NCBI RefSeq assembly: GCF_012290005.1
Contig: NZ_JAAXMS010000012.1
Coordinates: 62,001 to 126,000, forward strand
Reading direction: 5' to 3'
DNA length: 64,000 nucleotides
From: Crateriforma spongiae
Lineage (GTDB): Bacteria > Planctomycetota > Planctomycetia > Pirellulales > Pirellulaceae
Shown here piece after piece: positions 8,492-16,611 of this stretch. Each line of letters starts with the position of its first letter. The first letter of the stretch is position 1. The position numbers and the translations under genes were made by a program. The notes under the pieces were generated by a model, which was not told the origin of the DNA, did no database searches, and saw only the letters and a list, made by a program, of their open reading frames with translations.

Positions 8492-10297
8492 ATGACAACT
8501 ACTGAACCGACCGTCGCGGGCATGGGTCCGATCATCCTGGATCACGGTGTGGCCTTTCGCGTGTGGGCTCCGCACGCCGATGCGGTCAGCGTGATCGGTG
8601 ACTTCAACGACTGGAATCCCGATGCGACGCCGATGGTCGGGGAAGACGCAGGAAACTGGTTTGCCATCGTCGAAAATGCGAAGCCCGGTGACCAATACAA
8701 GTATGCGATCACACACGGCGACACGACGATGCAACGCATCGACCCGAGAGTCCGCCAGGTAACCAACAGCGTCGGAAACGGTGTGGTGCATGATCCATAC
8801 TTCGACTGGCAGGGCGACGATTTTTCGATGCCCAATTGGAACGAGTTGGTCATCTATGAAACGCACATCGGTTCGTTTCACCGCGACGGCGATGGGGATG
8901 TGGGGACGTTTGACGACTACCGAAAACGTTTCGACCATCTGCGCGGCCTGGGCGTCAACGCCCTGCAAATCATGCCGATTGCGGAGTTCGCCGGTGATCT
9001 TTCTTGGGGATACAACCCTGCCCATCCCTATGCGATCGAATCAGCTTATGGTGGCCCCGATGGTTTTAAAGTCTTTGTCCGCGAAGCCCATAAAGCCGGA
9101 TTTGCGATCATCTTGGACGTGGTATACAACCACTTTGGTCCCAGCGATCTGGACCTGTGGCAGTTCGATGGTTGGAATGAAAACGAAAAGGGCGGAATCT
9201 ACTTTTACAACGACCATCGTTCCAAAACGCCCTGGGGCGACACTCGACCGGACTATGGTCGCGGAGAAGTACGGTCCTACATCCGCGACAATGCCATGAT
9301 GTGGCTGGAAGACTATCACGTCGATGGTCTGCGATACGACATGACGTTGTACATTCGCAGCGTCGATGGCAGCCCTCATACCGAGATCCCCGAAGGCTGG
9401 GGCTTGACCCAATGGATCAACCGCGAAGTCCATGGCTTCAAGCCTTCGGCGATCACCATAGCCGAAGACCTGCAGAACAACGATTACTTGACCAAGTCGG
9501 ATGCCGATGGCGGTGCCGGGTTTTCCACGCAATGGGACGCGCGTTTTGTCCATCCGATACGGGACGTGCTGACCCAACCTGACGATGCCAGCCGTGACAT
9601 GCACAAGGTCATTCATGCGATCAACCATCGCTACAACGGTGACGCGATCCAACGAGTGATCTACACCGAATCACATGACGAAGTGGCCAACGGGAAAGCC
9701 AGGATCCCCAGCGAAATTGACCATGCCGACACGGATGCCTGGCACGCCCAAAAACGGTCGACCCTCGGGATTGCCCTTGTGATGACCACACCCGGAATCC
9801 CGATGTTGTTTCAAGGGCAAGAATTTTTGGAAGACGGTTGGTTTCAAGATCACGAGGAATTGGATTGGAACCAAGCCGACGACCATACCGGCATCATTCG
9901 CCTGACGTCGAAACTGATTCGGTTGCGAAAGAATATCGACGGGTTCACTCGCGGCTTGACCGGCAATCATGTCGACATTTTCCATGTCAATCACGGCGAT
10001 AAAGTGGTTGCGTTCCGACGTTGGCTCGACGGCGGACCGAATGATGAATGCGTGGTCATCATCAATTTTGCCAACCGACATTTCAGCCAGTATGAATTCG
10101 GCCTGCCACAAAGCGGCACGTGGCAACGTCGATTCAGTAGCGATCGAAAACAGTGGAGCGATGACTTCGCGGGCGCCGCCAGCGGCGACATTGTGGCGAC
10201 CGACGCACCCTATGACGGCCAACCATTTAGGGCCAGCATCGAATTGCCGCCGTACACCGCGCTGATTTACAGCCAATCGGCTTCTGCATCCGCGTAA
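8492..10297 (+). CDS. GH13 alpha-glucan branching-type enzyme (CBM48 plus alpha-amylase domain)
   Basis: A 601-residue enzyme with an N-terminal CBM48 module (AFRVWAPHADAVSVIGDFND, from residue 20) and a GH13 barrel. Region motifs are complete: DVVYNHFGPSD, DGLRYDMT with the nucleophile D283, ITIAEDLQ with the acid E325, and ESHDEVAN with D396. A C-terminal beta domain follows (about residues 480-600). The module order fits 1,4-alpha-glucan branching enzymes and maltooligosyltrehalose trehalohydrolases; the presence of HDE and GHPI-like sequence (MTTPGIPMLFQGQEFLEDGW) favours a branching enzyme of the shorter kind. It would act in the cytoplasm on glycogen-like glucan. There is no glycogen operon around it; it follows the receiver-domain gene. 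Confidence 0.88.
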   Translation: MTTTEPTVAGMGPIILDHGVAFRVWAPHADAVSVIGDFNDWNPDATPMVGEDAGNWFAIVENAKPGDQYKYAITHGDTTMQRIDPRVRQVTNSVGNGVVHDPYFDWQGDDFSMPNWNELVIYETHIGSFHRDGDGDVGTFDDYRKRFDHLRGLGVNALQIMPIAEFAGDLSWGYNPAHPYAIESAYGGPDGFKVFVREAHKAGFAIILDVVYNHFGPSDLDLWQFDGWNENEKGGIYFYNDHRSKTPWGDTRPDYGRGEVRSYIRDNAMMWLEDYHVDGLRYDMTLYIRSVDGSPHTEIPEGWGLTQWINREVHGFKPSAITIAEDLQNNDYLTKSDADGGAGFSTQWDARFVHPIRDVLTQPDDASRDMHKVIHAINHRYNGDAIQRVIYTESHDEVANGKARIPSEIDHADTDAWHAQKRSTLGIALVMTTPGIPMLFQGQEFLEDGWFQDHEELDWNQADDHTGIIRLTSKLIRLRKNIDGFTRGLTGNHVDIFHVNHGDKVVAFRRWLDGGPNDECVVIINFANRHFSQYEFGLPQSGTWQRRFSSDRKQWSDDFAGAASGDIVATDAPYDGQPFRASIELPPYTALIYSQSASASA

Positions 10298-10383
10298 CAA
10301 TGCCTAGCGGATGATCGGCGAACGGAGTGCCCCCGCGGTGACGGTCAACCGGCATCGCAGTCGGTATGTCACCCGACAACGTT

Positions 10384-11862
10384 TCATTTTCGATACGGAG
10401 CAACGTCAATATCGTGGCGTTTCAACAGCTTATTCATTCCCTGTCGTGACAAGCCCGCCTGACGTGCCGCGGCGGCAATGTTTCCGCCGTGTCGCTGCAA
10501 CAAGACGTCCAGATAAGCACGGTCCGCACGATCCAACGCTTCGTCGCGTGAGATCTCCGCCAGATCATCAACAAGCCCCTGTGATTCTGTTTCGGCAACC
10601 GCAGTGGTCAGCGTTGTGGGCAAATCAGCCGGCTCGATCCACTGCCCATCCGCCAGTGTCAGAGAACGCTCGACCACGTTTCGAAGCTCACGAATATTCC
10701 CAGGCCAACGATACCTGCGAAAGCAATCAAGCGTCGCATCGGAAAACCCAAGGGCCGGTGAATCCGGGGCACGCAATCGATGCAGAAAAGACTCGGCCAG
10801 CAAAACGATGTCTTCCTGTCGCTGTCGCAACGGAGGCAAATCGATGTGGATCACCGCCAGGCGATAGAACAAATCGCGACGGAAACGATCTGCATCCACT
10901 TCGGTTTGCAGGTCGCGGTTGGTTGCACAAATGAATCTCGTGTCCACCCGGACCACCGTATCGCGACCGACGGGCGTGAAGGTTTGTTCCTGGACCACAC
11001 GCAACAGTTTCGCTTGCGAAACCAGCGGCAATTCCCCCAATTCGTCGAAAAAGGCCGTGCCCCCATCGGCCGCTTGCAACAAACCGGATTGATCACTGAC
11101 GGCACCGGTGAATGCACCTTTGACGTGTCCGAACAGGGTGGATTCAAACAATGATTCCGGGATGGCGGTGCAATCGATCACTTGCAACGGCCGCCCAGAT
11201 CGCGGGCTACGCCGATGAATCGCCCGAGCAATGACTTCCTTGCCGGTGCCACTTTCGCCTGTAATCAAGACGCTTGTATTGCTGGCCGCAACACGATCGA
11301 CGATTTCCATCACCTCCCGCATCTGCTGGCTTTGGCCGACCACATCAATGCCAAATGAATCCTTCCCCTTACCGGTCGTTTCGCCGCGTGTGTTCGTGTC
11401 TGAATCGTTGGGGTCTGTCCTACCCGCGACCTGTGAATCGGACTTGGCCGCCGATCCATCACGCTGACGACTTTCGTTCAGCGATTGTTTTCCATGGGCC
11501 AAAGCACGTCGCACGGCCACCAACAGTTCATCCAGCTTCACCGGCTTCAGCAAATAGTCGGCGACTCCCAACCGCACACTTTCGATGGCCGACGAGGTCG
11601 ATGGGACCCCCGTAACAATGATCATCGGTGTGTCGCTGTATTTCGTCCGCCCTTCGTTCAACAGTTCAAGCTTCAAATTTCCCGGCATATTCAGATCGGA
11701 CAAAATCAAATCGAACCGATGGTTGTTTAAAGCGTCCAAAGCGTCGTTGGCGTCCTCCACACAGACACACTGATAGCCTTCCTCGCGCAGGAACTCCGCT
11801 GTCGTTTCGCGGTACAACGGCTCATCGTCAGCAATCAAAATTTTGGGTGTCGGTTCGGTCAT
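10384..11862 (-). CDS. NtrC-family sigma-54-dependent response regulator
   Basis: The 492 residues comprise a receiver domain (D12, D13, phosphoacceptor D56 in LSDLNMPG, lysine in YLLKPVKL), a linker of about 45 polar residues, an AAA+ domain with Walker A GESGTGKE, the sigma-54 contact loop GAFTGA, a Walker B region [15 protein letters not shown] and arginine-finger region [11 protein letters not shown], and a C-terminal Fis-type helix-turn-helix ([20 protein letters not shown]). It should activate sigma-54 promoters when phosphorylated. It lies 21 bases downstream of a PAS histidine kinase gene on the same strand, its obvious partner. The target genes are not evident from the window; no convincing sigma-54 promoter was found nearby. 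Confidence 0.96.
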   Translation of the reverse strand: MTEPTPKILIADDEPLYRETTAEFLREEGYQCVCVEDANDALDALNNHRFDLILSDLNMPGNLKLELLNEGRTKYSDTPMIIVTGVPSTSSAIESVRLGVADYLLKPVKLDELLVAVRRALAHGKQSLNESRQRDGSAAKSDSQVAGRTDPNDSDTNTRGETTGKGKDSFGIDVVGQSQQMREVMEIVDRVAASNTSVLITGESGTGKEVIARAIHRRSPRSGRPLQVIDCTAIPESLFESTLFGHVKGAFTGAVSDQSGLLQAADGGTAFFDELGELPLVSQAKLLRVVQEQTFTPVGRDTVVRVDTRFICATNRDLQTEVDADRFRRDLFYRLAVIHIDLPPLRQRQEDIVLLAESFLHRLRAPDSPALGFSDATLDCFRRYRWPGNIRELRNVVERSLTLADGQWIEPADLPTTLTTAVAETESQGLVDDLAEISRDEALDRADRAYLDVLLQRHGGNIAAAARQAGLSRQGMNKLLKRHDIDVAPYRK

Positions 11863-11883
11863 ACAGGTGCGATCGCTCGGTTC

Positions 11884-13101
11884 CTACAGCGTCCTTGGCA
11901 GATCAACGGTAAACACGGCCCCTCGGCCCACCTGGCTTTCGACGCGAATGTCCCCACGCATGCCCTCGACCAGGCCACGCGTGACGGACAAGCCCAACCC
12001 CATCCCTTGGCCGACCTTTGCCACCTTGGTGCTGACGAATGGATCAAAGATTCGGTCGATCAGATCTTCGGGGATACCGGACCCCGAATCGGAGACAACG
12101 ATTTGAAATCGTTCGCCATGCGGTTGAATACTCACGTGGACCTCTTGGCCTCGCTCCGACGCCTGTATCGCATTGTGAATCAGGTTGATCAAGACCTGCT
12201 TCAGCTCACCACGACGCAACTGAATTTGATCCTTCCCCAGCGTCACCCGTGATGGCAGCGGTTCGAAATGCCATTGCACCGCAACCCCATGTTTGCGAGA
12301 GGTTGGCAGTGTCAACGATTCCACGTGCCGCTGTGTTTCGTGGATGGAAAACGTCGATGCCGACTGTTCGCTTGGACGATACAGTCGATGCATTTGATGC
12401 GTGATGCTGCTGATCCGTTCAATCTCATCATCGATCAAACTTAACTTGTCATAATGCTTGACCGTGTCGGGCAAATGCCGTTTCAGCAAAGCGAAAGCAT
12501 TCCGAATTCCCGCGAGCGGATTGTTGATTTCATGAGCAACCCCGGCCGCCAGTTCTCCGATCGCCGCCAGCTTTTCCATCTTCAGTCGGTGTTCTTCCAG
12601 CTGCGCGATCTTTGCCGTCCGTTCTTGAACCAACTGTTCCAGATGCTCGTTCTGCAGTCGTAGTTTTTCGCGCAATTCGCGGATCTCCGTCACGTCACGC
12701 ACGCTGACGCGAAACCCTAACGATTGTCCATCGTCGTCACGAAGCGGTTGCCAGGACATGGCCATCCAAGGTGTCGATCCGTCACGATGCGCGACCCGGA
12801 ATTCAACATTGTTTTCGGTGCTACCCGCGACAGCATTCCGCAGGTGCGCCGCCATTCGCTGTCGATCCTCTTCGACAATCAGCGGCAATGGAAAGGCATC
12901 CATCGCGGAACATTCCTGGGGCGTGTAACCGGTAAACCGGCGGACGGCATCGTTCACCCACAGCAGGTCCCCGGTGGTTGAAAACCAGATTTCCCAGTCG
13001 ACCGTACCCTCGGCGATCGCGCGAAAATACTCCGGTGCAATGGGCTGACCGGGATTATGAGGGACCGGTTTTTGGGAAGCAGAGCGTGACGGTGCGTTCA
13101 T
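11884..13101 (-). CDS. PAS-domain sensor histidine kinase (NtrB-like)
   Basis: A soluble 405-residue kinase without membrane segments. Residues 22-140 form a PAS domain (EYFRAIAEGTVDWEIWF; RDGSTPWMAMSWQPL; FRVSVRDVTE), followed by a coiled coil (140-175), a dimerisation and phosphotransfer domain with the H-box GVAHEINNPLAG (His190), and an HATPase domain with N-box LINLIHNAIQAS, G1 SDSGSGIP and G2 GMGLGLSV. It should sense a cytoplasmic or small-molecule cue and phosphorylate the NtrC-type regulator encoded immediately downstream. No transmembrane anchor argues against direct sensing of the outside. Its promoter lies in the 319-base region shared with a small membrane-protein gene. Confidence 0.95.
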   Translation of the reverse strand: MNAPSRSASQKPVPHNPGQPIAPEYFRAIAEGTVDWEIWFSTTGDLLWVNDAVRRFTGYTPQECSAMDAFPLPLIVEEDRQRMAAHLRNAVAGSTENNVEFRVAHRDGSTPWMAMSWQPLRDDDGQSLGFRVSVRDVTEIRELREKLRLQNEHLEQLVQERTAKIAQLEEHRLKMEKLAAIGELAAGVAHEINNPLAGIRNAFALLKRHLPDTVKHYDKLSLIDDEIERISSITHQMHRLYRPSEQSASTFSIHETQRHVESLTLPTSRKHGVAVQWHFEPLPSRVTLGKDQIQLRRGELKQVLINLIHNAIQASERGQEVHVSIQPHGERFQIVVSDSGSGIPEDLIDRIFDPFVSTKVAKVGQGMGLGLSVTRGLVEGMRGDIRVESQVGRGAVFTVDLPRTL

Positions 13102-13420
13102 CCCAAAATTCTAAATCAGGTCGCCCGTCGGTCGTAGCCAGTGCCCGCCGAACGCGGCCATGAAAAACCCGTTCAAACCGTTGACTAGAATCCCCAGGAA
13201 CGTCAACGTCGGTTGACGGTGCGACAACGCCAGTCGACACGATCGCCATGAAAAGAGGGCGTTTCCCGCGATATCGGGCCGTTTTTTGGCTTTGGCCTGC
13301 TGCTTGCTTCCTTCATTCAATGACCAACGCCGACTTCAGCGGTGGGACAAACTTGTTCGCGATGAACGGATGATTTGAACCAGGTTGTCTCTGCCGGAAT
13401 CTCTTTCCAGAGGCCGCAAC
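13102..13420. other. Divergent upstream region of the histidine kinase and a small membrane-protein gene
   Basis: The 319 bases contain a perfect 7-base inverted repeat with a 4-base loop (CGTCAAC-GTCG-GTTGACG) near 13199-13217 and a weak palindrome with a T-run near 13264-13287. Either could be an operator or terminator, but there is nothing to decide. No gene was recognised. Confidence 0.4.
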
Positions 13421-13750
13421 ATGGCTACCATTTTTATCCCCGAGTCGCAACATGTGACCCCCGTACCGACGGCCCGACACGCCGGCCGCCGTCAACGTGA
13501 AAGCGAATCGTACTTTCACAATGAAAAATCCGCGGACACTTACCGGGATCCCAGCGAAACAACCTTCGCTATGGAATCCAGCGATACCGAAGCGCGTCAT
13601 TTATTGGGAATGTTTTTGTTGATGTTCGCGTTGATGGTGCTTCCGGCTTTGCTTTTGATCGTTTACCTCGTCATGAACCCCGATGCGTTCATGTACGAGA
13701 TTGCTCCGCAAAGGGATTTGTCATCATGGCATCCAGGAAAATCGTTGTGA
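13421..13750 (+). CDS. Small single-pass membrane protein of unknown function
   Basis: A 109-residue protein with a polar, charged N-terminal half (residues 1-60, with an Arg/Glu/Ser-rich stretch) and one strong hydrophobic segment (about 63-87, HLLGMFLLMFALMVLPALLL) followed by a short tail. The ATG at 13421 is preceded by AGAGG at suitable distance; the frame is open for 12 more codons upstream without features. It looks like a tail-anchored or single-span protein with a cytoplasmic N-terminus. No family was recognised and the neighbours give no clue. Confidence 0.55.
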   Translation: MATIFIPESQHVTPVPTARHAGRRQRESESYFHNEKSADTYRDPSETTFAMESSDTEARHLLGMFLLMFALMVLPALLLIVYLVMNPDAFMYEIAPQRDLSSWHPGKSL

Positions 13751-13926
13751 CGTGCGAGGATCATGCACGCTATCGATGAAGTCCTCTTTCAACCCGAACG
13801 AGATTCGATCTCCGCGTGAATGCTGTCCGACGCCGACGCCCGATTTGTGGTCGGCATGCTCTGACGAAAACGCACTGACGTCGAAAATTCAAAATGCTTG
13901 AGCCAATCGCATTTGCCCCCCAGCGG

Positions 13927-14217
13927 TCATGCGATGTGCGTCATCTCGTACACGGCAAAGTCTTCAATCATGCCCTCGGTCGCGGCCTGGTAGTCCTTCA
14001 GATGCTGGTTGTTCATATGCTTCTGCCAGGCCTCGCGAGACTCCCAGTTTTCAAAGAACAGGAAGTGTGCTGGGTTGTCATTGTCTTGGTGCAAGTCGTA
14101 CTGCTGGCAACCTTCTTCGGCACGCGTGGTCGGGACTAGTTTTTCAAGTTCCGCTTTGACAATGTCGATCTTGTCAGACTTCGCGGTGATGTCGGCAACG
14201 ATGGTCAGTTTGGCCAT
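13927..14217 (-). CDS. Antibiotic biosynthesis monooxygenase (ABM/YgiN-like) domain protein
   Basis: A 96-residue single-domain protein with the ABM ferredoxin-like fold signature: AKLTIVADITAKSDKIDIVK, then VPTTRAEEGCQQYDLHQDND, FLFFENWESREAWQKHMN and YQAATEGMIEDFAVYEM. Relatives (YgiN, LsrG) are dimeric cofactor-free oxygenases or quinone-acting proteins; many are of unknown substrate. The start at the ATG ending at 14217 matches the family's N-terminus exactly, while the frame extends upstream by 35 codons without conservation. It is monocistronic and convergent with the small membrane-protein gene at 13421. Confidence 0.9.
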   Translation of the reverse strand: MAKLTIVADITAKSDKIDIVKAELEKLVPTTRAEEGCQQYDLHQDNDNPAHFLFFENWESREAWQKHMNNQHLKDYQAATEGMIEDFAVYEMTHIA

Positions 14218-14602
14218 GTAAAGATTTGATATCGAGCGCAGGAAACGAATTTTCGACGGCCCGGATCGGCTGTCGGTGATGACCCCATCACGTCCAGGTT
14301 GTACCTGATCGTTGTCTCCCACAACATCCGCCGCCTCTTGGCGCTCTCATCCTCGCGGTTGTCAACCCCACGGCCTTGCCGCTCTCAACCACAGCGTCGC
14401 TGAACGCAGGGGACCTCCGTTTCACTGGTTTGTGCTTGAACAACCAGACTGGCCGATGAACGACCGCAGCGACTCCCAAACCGTTGCCGGCTGGGCCGTC
14501 TTCCGTGCATGAAAGGGCCTCCCAGGATTGCGGCACGGGCTTTGCGAAAATTTTCGGTCGTAACGAGCAGCAACAAAATGACTTCAACAAAGGATGATTT
14601 CC
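14218..14602. other. Intergenic region ahead of the DUF442 gene
   Basis: The 385 bases separate the ABM gene from the DUF442 gene in divergent orientation. No coding pattern, repeat or RNA gene could be recognised. The last bases supply an AAAGGA ribosome-binding site for the DUF442 gene. Confidence 0.45.
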
Positions 14603-14656
14603 ATGTCCAATCGAAAAGCCATGTCCAATCGAAAAGCCATGTCCAATCGAAAAGCA
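14603..14656 (+). repeat. Three tandem 18-bp repeats, each beginning with a start codon
   Basis: The unit ATGTCCAATCGAAAAGC(C/A) occurs three times head to tail at 14603-14620, 14621-14638 and 14639-14656; only the last base of the third copy differs. Being a multiple of three, it adds MSNRKA blocks to the N-terminus of the DUF442 protein and gives it three equivalent in-frame ATGs. The ribosome-binding site AGGA at 14591-14594 serves the first. Confidence 0.95.
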
Positions 14657-15121
14657 CTGAACGATCAAATCACGGTCAGTGGTCAACCCTCGGAATCTGA
14701 AATCTTGGGCCTTCCCGACGATGGCTTTCGCTCCGTCATCAATTTTCGCACTACTGGCGAAGACGACCAACCGATCGGTCCGGACCAGGAACGCAAGTTG
14801 GTGGAATCAGCGGGCATGAAGTACGTCCATGTGCCTGTTTCGATGGATACCATCAGCCACGATACCGTCGACCAGTTTCGACAACAGTTGGAAGCATTAC
14901 CTAAACCGGTCTTTGCACACTGCAAGTCAGGCAAACGTGCCGGCGCCATGACAATGATGCATGTCGCGGTTGAGAACGACATGTCGGGCGAGGAAACACT
15001 GTCCAAAGCCGAACAGATGGGCTTCGAATGCGACGTCCCCGAATTGAAAGATTTGGTGAAGTCCTACGTCGACCAACGTAGCGATGCATCGACGGTTCAA
15101 AGTGGCAACGCCAGAGACTGA
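14603..15121 (+). CDS. DUF442 / beta-lactamase hydrolase-like phosphatase-fold protein
   Basis: A ~172-residue protein of the TIGR01244/DUF442 family, a dual-specificity-phosphatase-like fold often linked to sulfide oxidation. Seen motifs are VSGQPSESEILGLPDDGFRS, VINFRTTGED, VHVPVSMDTI and the phosphate-binding loop FAHCKSGKRAGAM (HCxxGxR). In Xylella and Agrobacterium the same domain is fused in front of a metallo-beta-lactamase domain in Blh, the sulfide-detoxifying enzyme of the bigR operon; here the two halves are neighbouring genes in the same order (the MBL gene starts 50 bases downstream). The N-terminus consists of three copies of MSNRKA. The ATG at 14603 has the best-spaced ribosome-binding site; an ATG at 14594 is too near it. 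Confidence 0.88.
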   Translation: MSNRKAMSNRKAMSNRKALNDQITVSGQPSESEILGLPDDGFRSVINFRTTGEDDQPIGPDQERKLVESAGMKYVHVPVSMDTISHDTVDQFRQQLEALPKPVFAHCKSGKRAGAMTMMHVAVENDMSGEETLSKAEQMGFECDVPELKDLVKSYVDQRSDASTVQSGNARD

Positions 15122-15171
15122 TTGATTCGGTCACTGGCAATCGATATTCGGCATCAGACAACGGTCCAACC

Positions 15172-16575
15172 ATGATTTTCGAACAGCACTTCGTTCCCGG
15201 TCTTGCAATCGCGTCCTATCTGGTCGGTGACGAAAAGACGTCACAGGCTGCCGTCATCGATCCCACACGTGACGTCGAAACCTACGTCCAGTTTGCGAAA
15301 CGGAACGGCCTGCACATCAAGTACATCTTGGAAACTCATGTGCACGCAGATTTCGTCTGTGGTTCCATGGAATTGAAAGCACGGCTGAACGGCGACGCCG
15401 AGATCATCACCAGCGGGTACGGCGGCGATGACTGGGCACAGGCGTTTGCAGATCGCCATGTCCAAGCGAACGAGACCGTGGAGTTTGGTGATATCAAACT
15501 TGGGTTCGAGCATGTCCCTGGGCACACACCCGAACACATCGCAATCACTCTGTACGATCGCTCCCGCAGCGACGATACCCCATGGGTGCTGTTCAGCGGT
15601 GACTTTTTGTTTGTCGGCGATGTCGGCCGGCCTGACTTGCTGGGCGACGATCAGAAACAAAAGTTGGCCCGCGAACTGTATCAAAGCGTTTTTCAGCGAC
15701 TGGATGACATCCCCGACATCACGGAGATCTTTCCTGCTCATGGGGCAGGCTCTCTGTGTGGCAAAGCGATCGGATCACGAAGATCGTCGACCGTCGGATT
15801 CGAACGCAAGTTCAATGAATCTTTGCGACCGCTGCCGGAGGAGCGTTGGGTCCGCAAACTGTTGGACCAGATGCCGATGTCGCCTCCCTATTTCAAGAGG
15901 ATGAAGGCGATCAACCGTGATGGGGCACCGATCATCGGCCCCGAATTGCCGGGCCAGATTCGACAAACCGCAAAGGCAGTCCGCGACCGTGTGTGTGAAA
16001 ACTGTTTGATCGTCGACACGCGATCCAAAGAAGCCTTTGCCGCGGCGCACATCCCAGGATCGATCAGCATTCCCAACGGCCAAAACTTGCCCACATGGGC
16101 GGGATGGGTTTTGCCCTACGACCGTCCGGTGATGATCGTCGTCGACGATCCCAATGACATGTCCGAGGTCACGACTCACTTGCTGCGGGTTGGCTTCGAC
16201 GACGTCTGCGGTTACTTGGAGGGTGGTATCGACGCCTGGGAAGGTGCGGGATATCCGATCGCACGTCTGCAGACGATGTCCGTCCACGACCTGAACCGAA
16301 AATTAGACTCCGAAAAACGCTTAACCGTTCTGGACGTTCGTACGGAAAAGGAATGGAACGGCGGGCATATCGATGGTGCCATTCATATCCACGGCGGCCA
16401 GTTGCAAGATCGCATTGATGAAGTCCCTAAAGACGGGCCCATCGCGGTGGTCTGCGGTTCCGGCTATCGCGCGTCGATCGCCGCGTCATTCTTGCTTCGA
16501 CACGGTTTTGATGACGTGACCAACGTGATCGGCGGCATGTCAGCCTGGAAAGCGGCCGACTTGGCCACGACGTGA
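15172..16575 (+). CDS. Persulfide dioxygenase-like MBL-fold hydrolase with two rhodanese domains
   Basis: The 467 residues begin with an ETHE1/glyoxalase II-like metallo-beta-lactamase domain: THVHADF (H56, H58, D60), GHTPEHIAI, SGDFLFVGDVGRPDL and PAHGAGSLCG supply the metal ligands expected of iron persulfide dioxygenases. Two rhodanese domains follow (about residues 275-365 and 375-465). The first has Asp instead of the catalytic Cys in its loop (VVDDPND) and is probably inactive; the second keeps C428 in VVCGSGYRAS. The enzyme should oxidise glutathione or protein persulfide and transfer sulfane sulfur in the cytoplasm. With the DUF442 gene upstream it makes a two-gene sulfide-detoxification unit. 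Confidence 0.93.
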   Translation: MIFEQHFVPGLAIASYLVGDEKTSQAAVIDPTRDVETYVQFAKRNGLHIKYILETHVHADFVCGSMELKARLNGDAEIITSGYGGDDWAQAFADRHVQANETVEFGDIKLGFEHVPGHTPEHIAITLYDRSRSDDTPWVLFSGDFLFVGDVGRPDLLGDDQKQKLARELYQSVFQRLDDIPDITEIFPAHGAGSLCGKAIGSRRSSTVGFERKFNESLRPLPEERWVRKLLDQMPMSPPYFKRMKAINRDGAPIIGPELPGQIRQTAKAVRDRVCENCLIVDTRSKEAFAAAHIPGSISIPNGQNLPTWAGWVLPYDRPVMIVVDDPNDMSEVTTHLLRVGFDDVCGYLEGGIDAWEGAGYPIARLQTMSVHDLNRKLDSEKRLTVLDVRTEKEWNGGHIDGAIHIHGGQLQDRIDEVPKDGPIAVVCGSGYRASIAASFLLRHGFDDVTNVIGGMSAWKAADLATT

Positions 16576-16611
16576 TCCATCACTGCGTTTCCTGACTAGC
16601 GACGCATGTGA

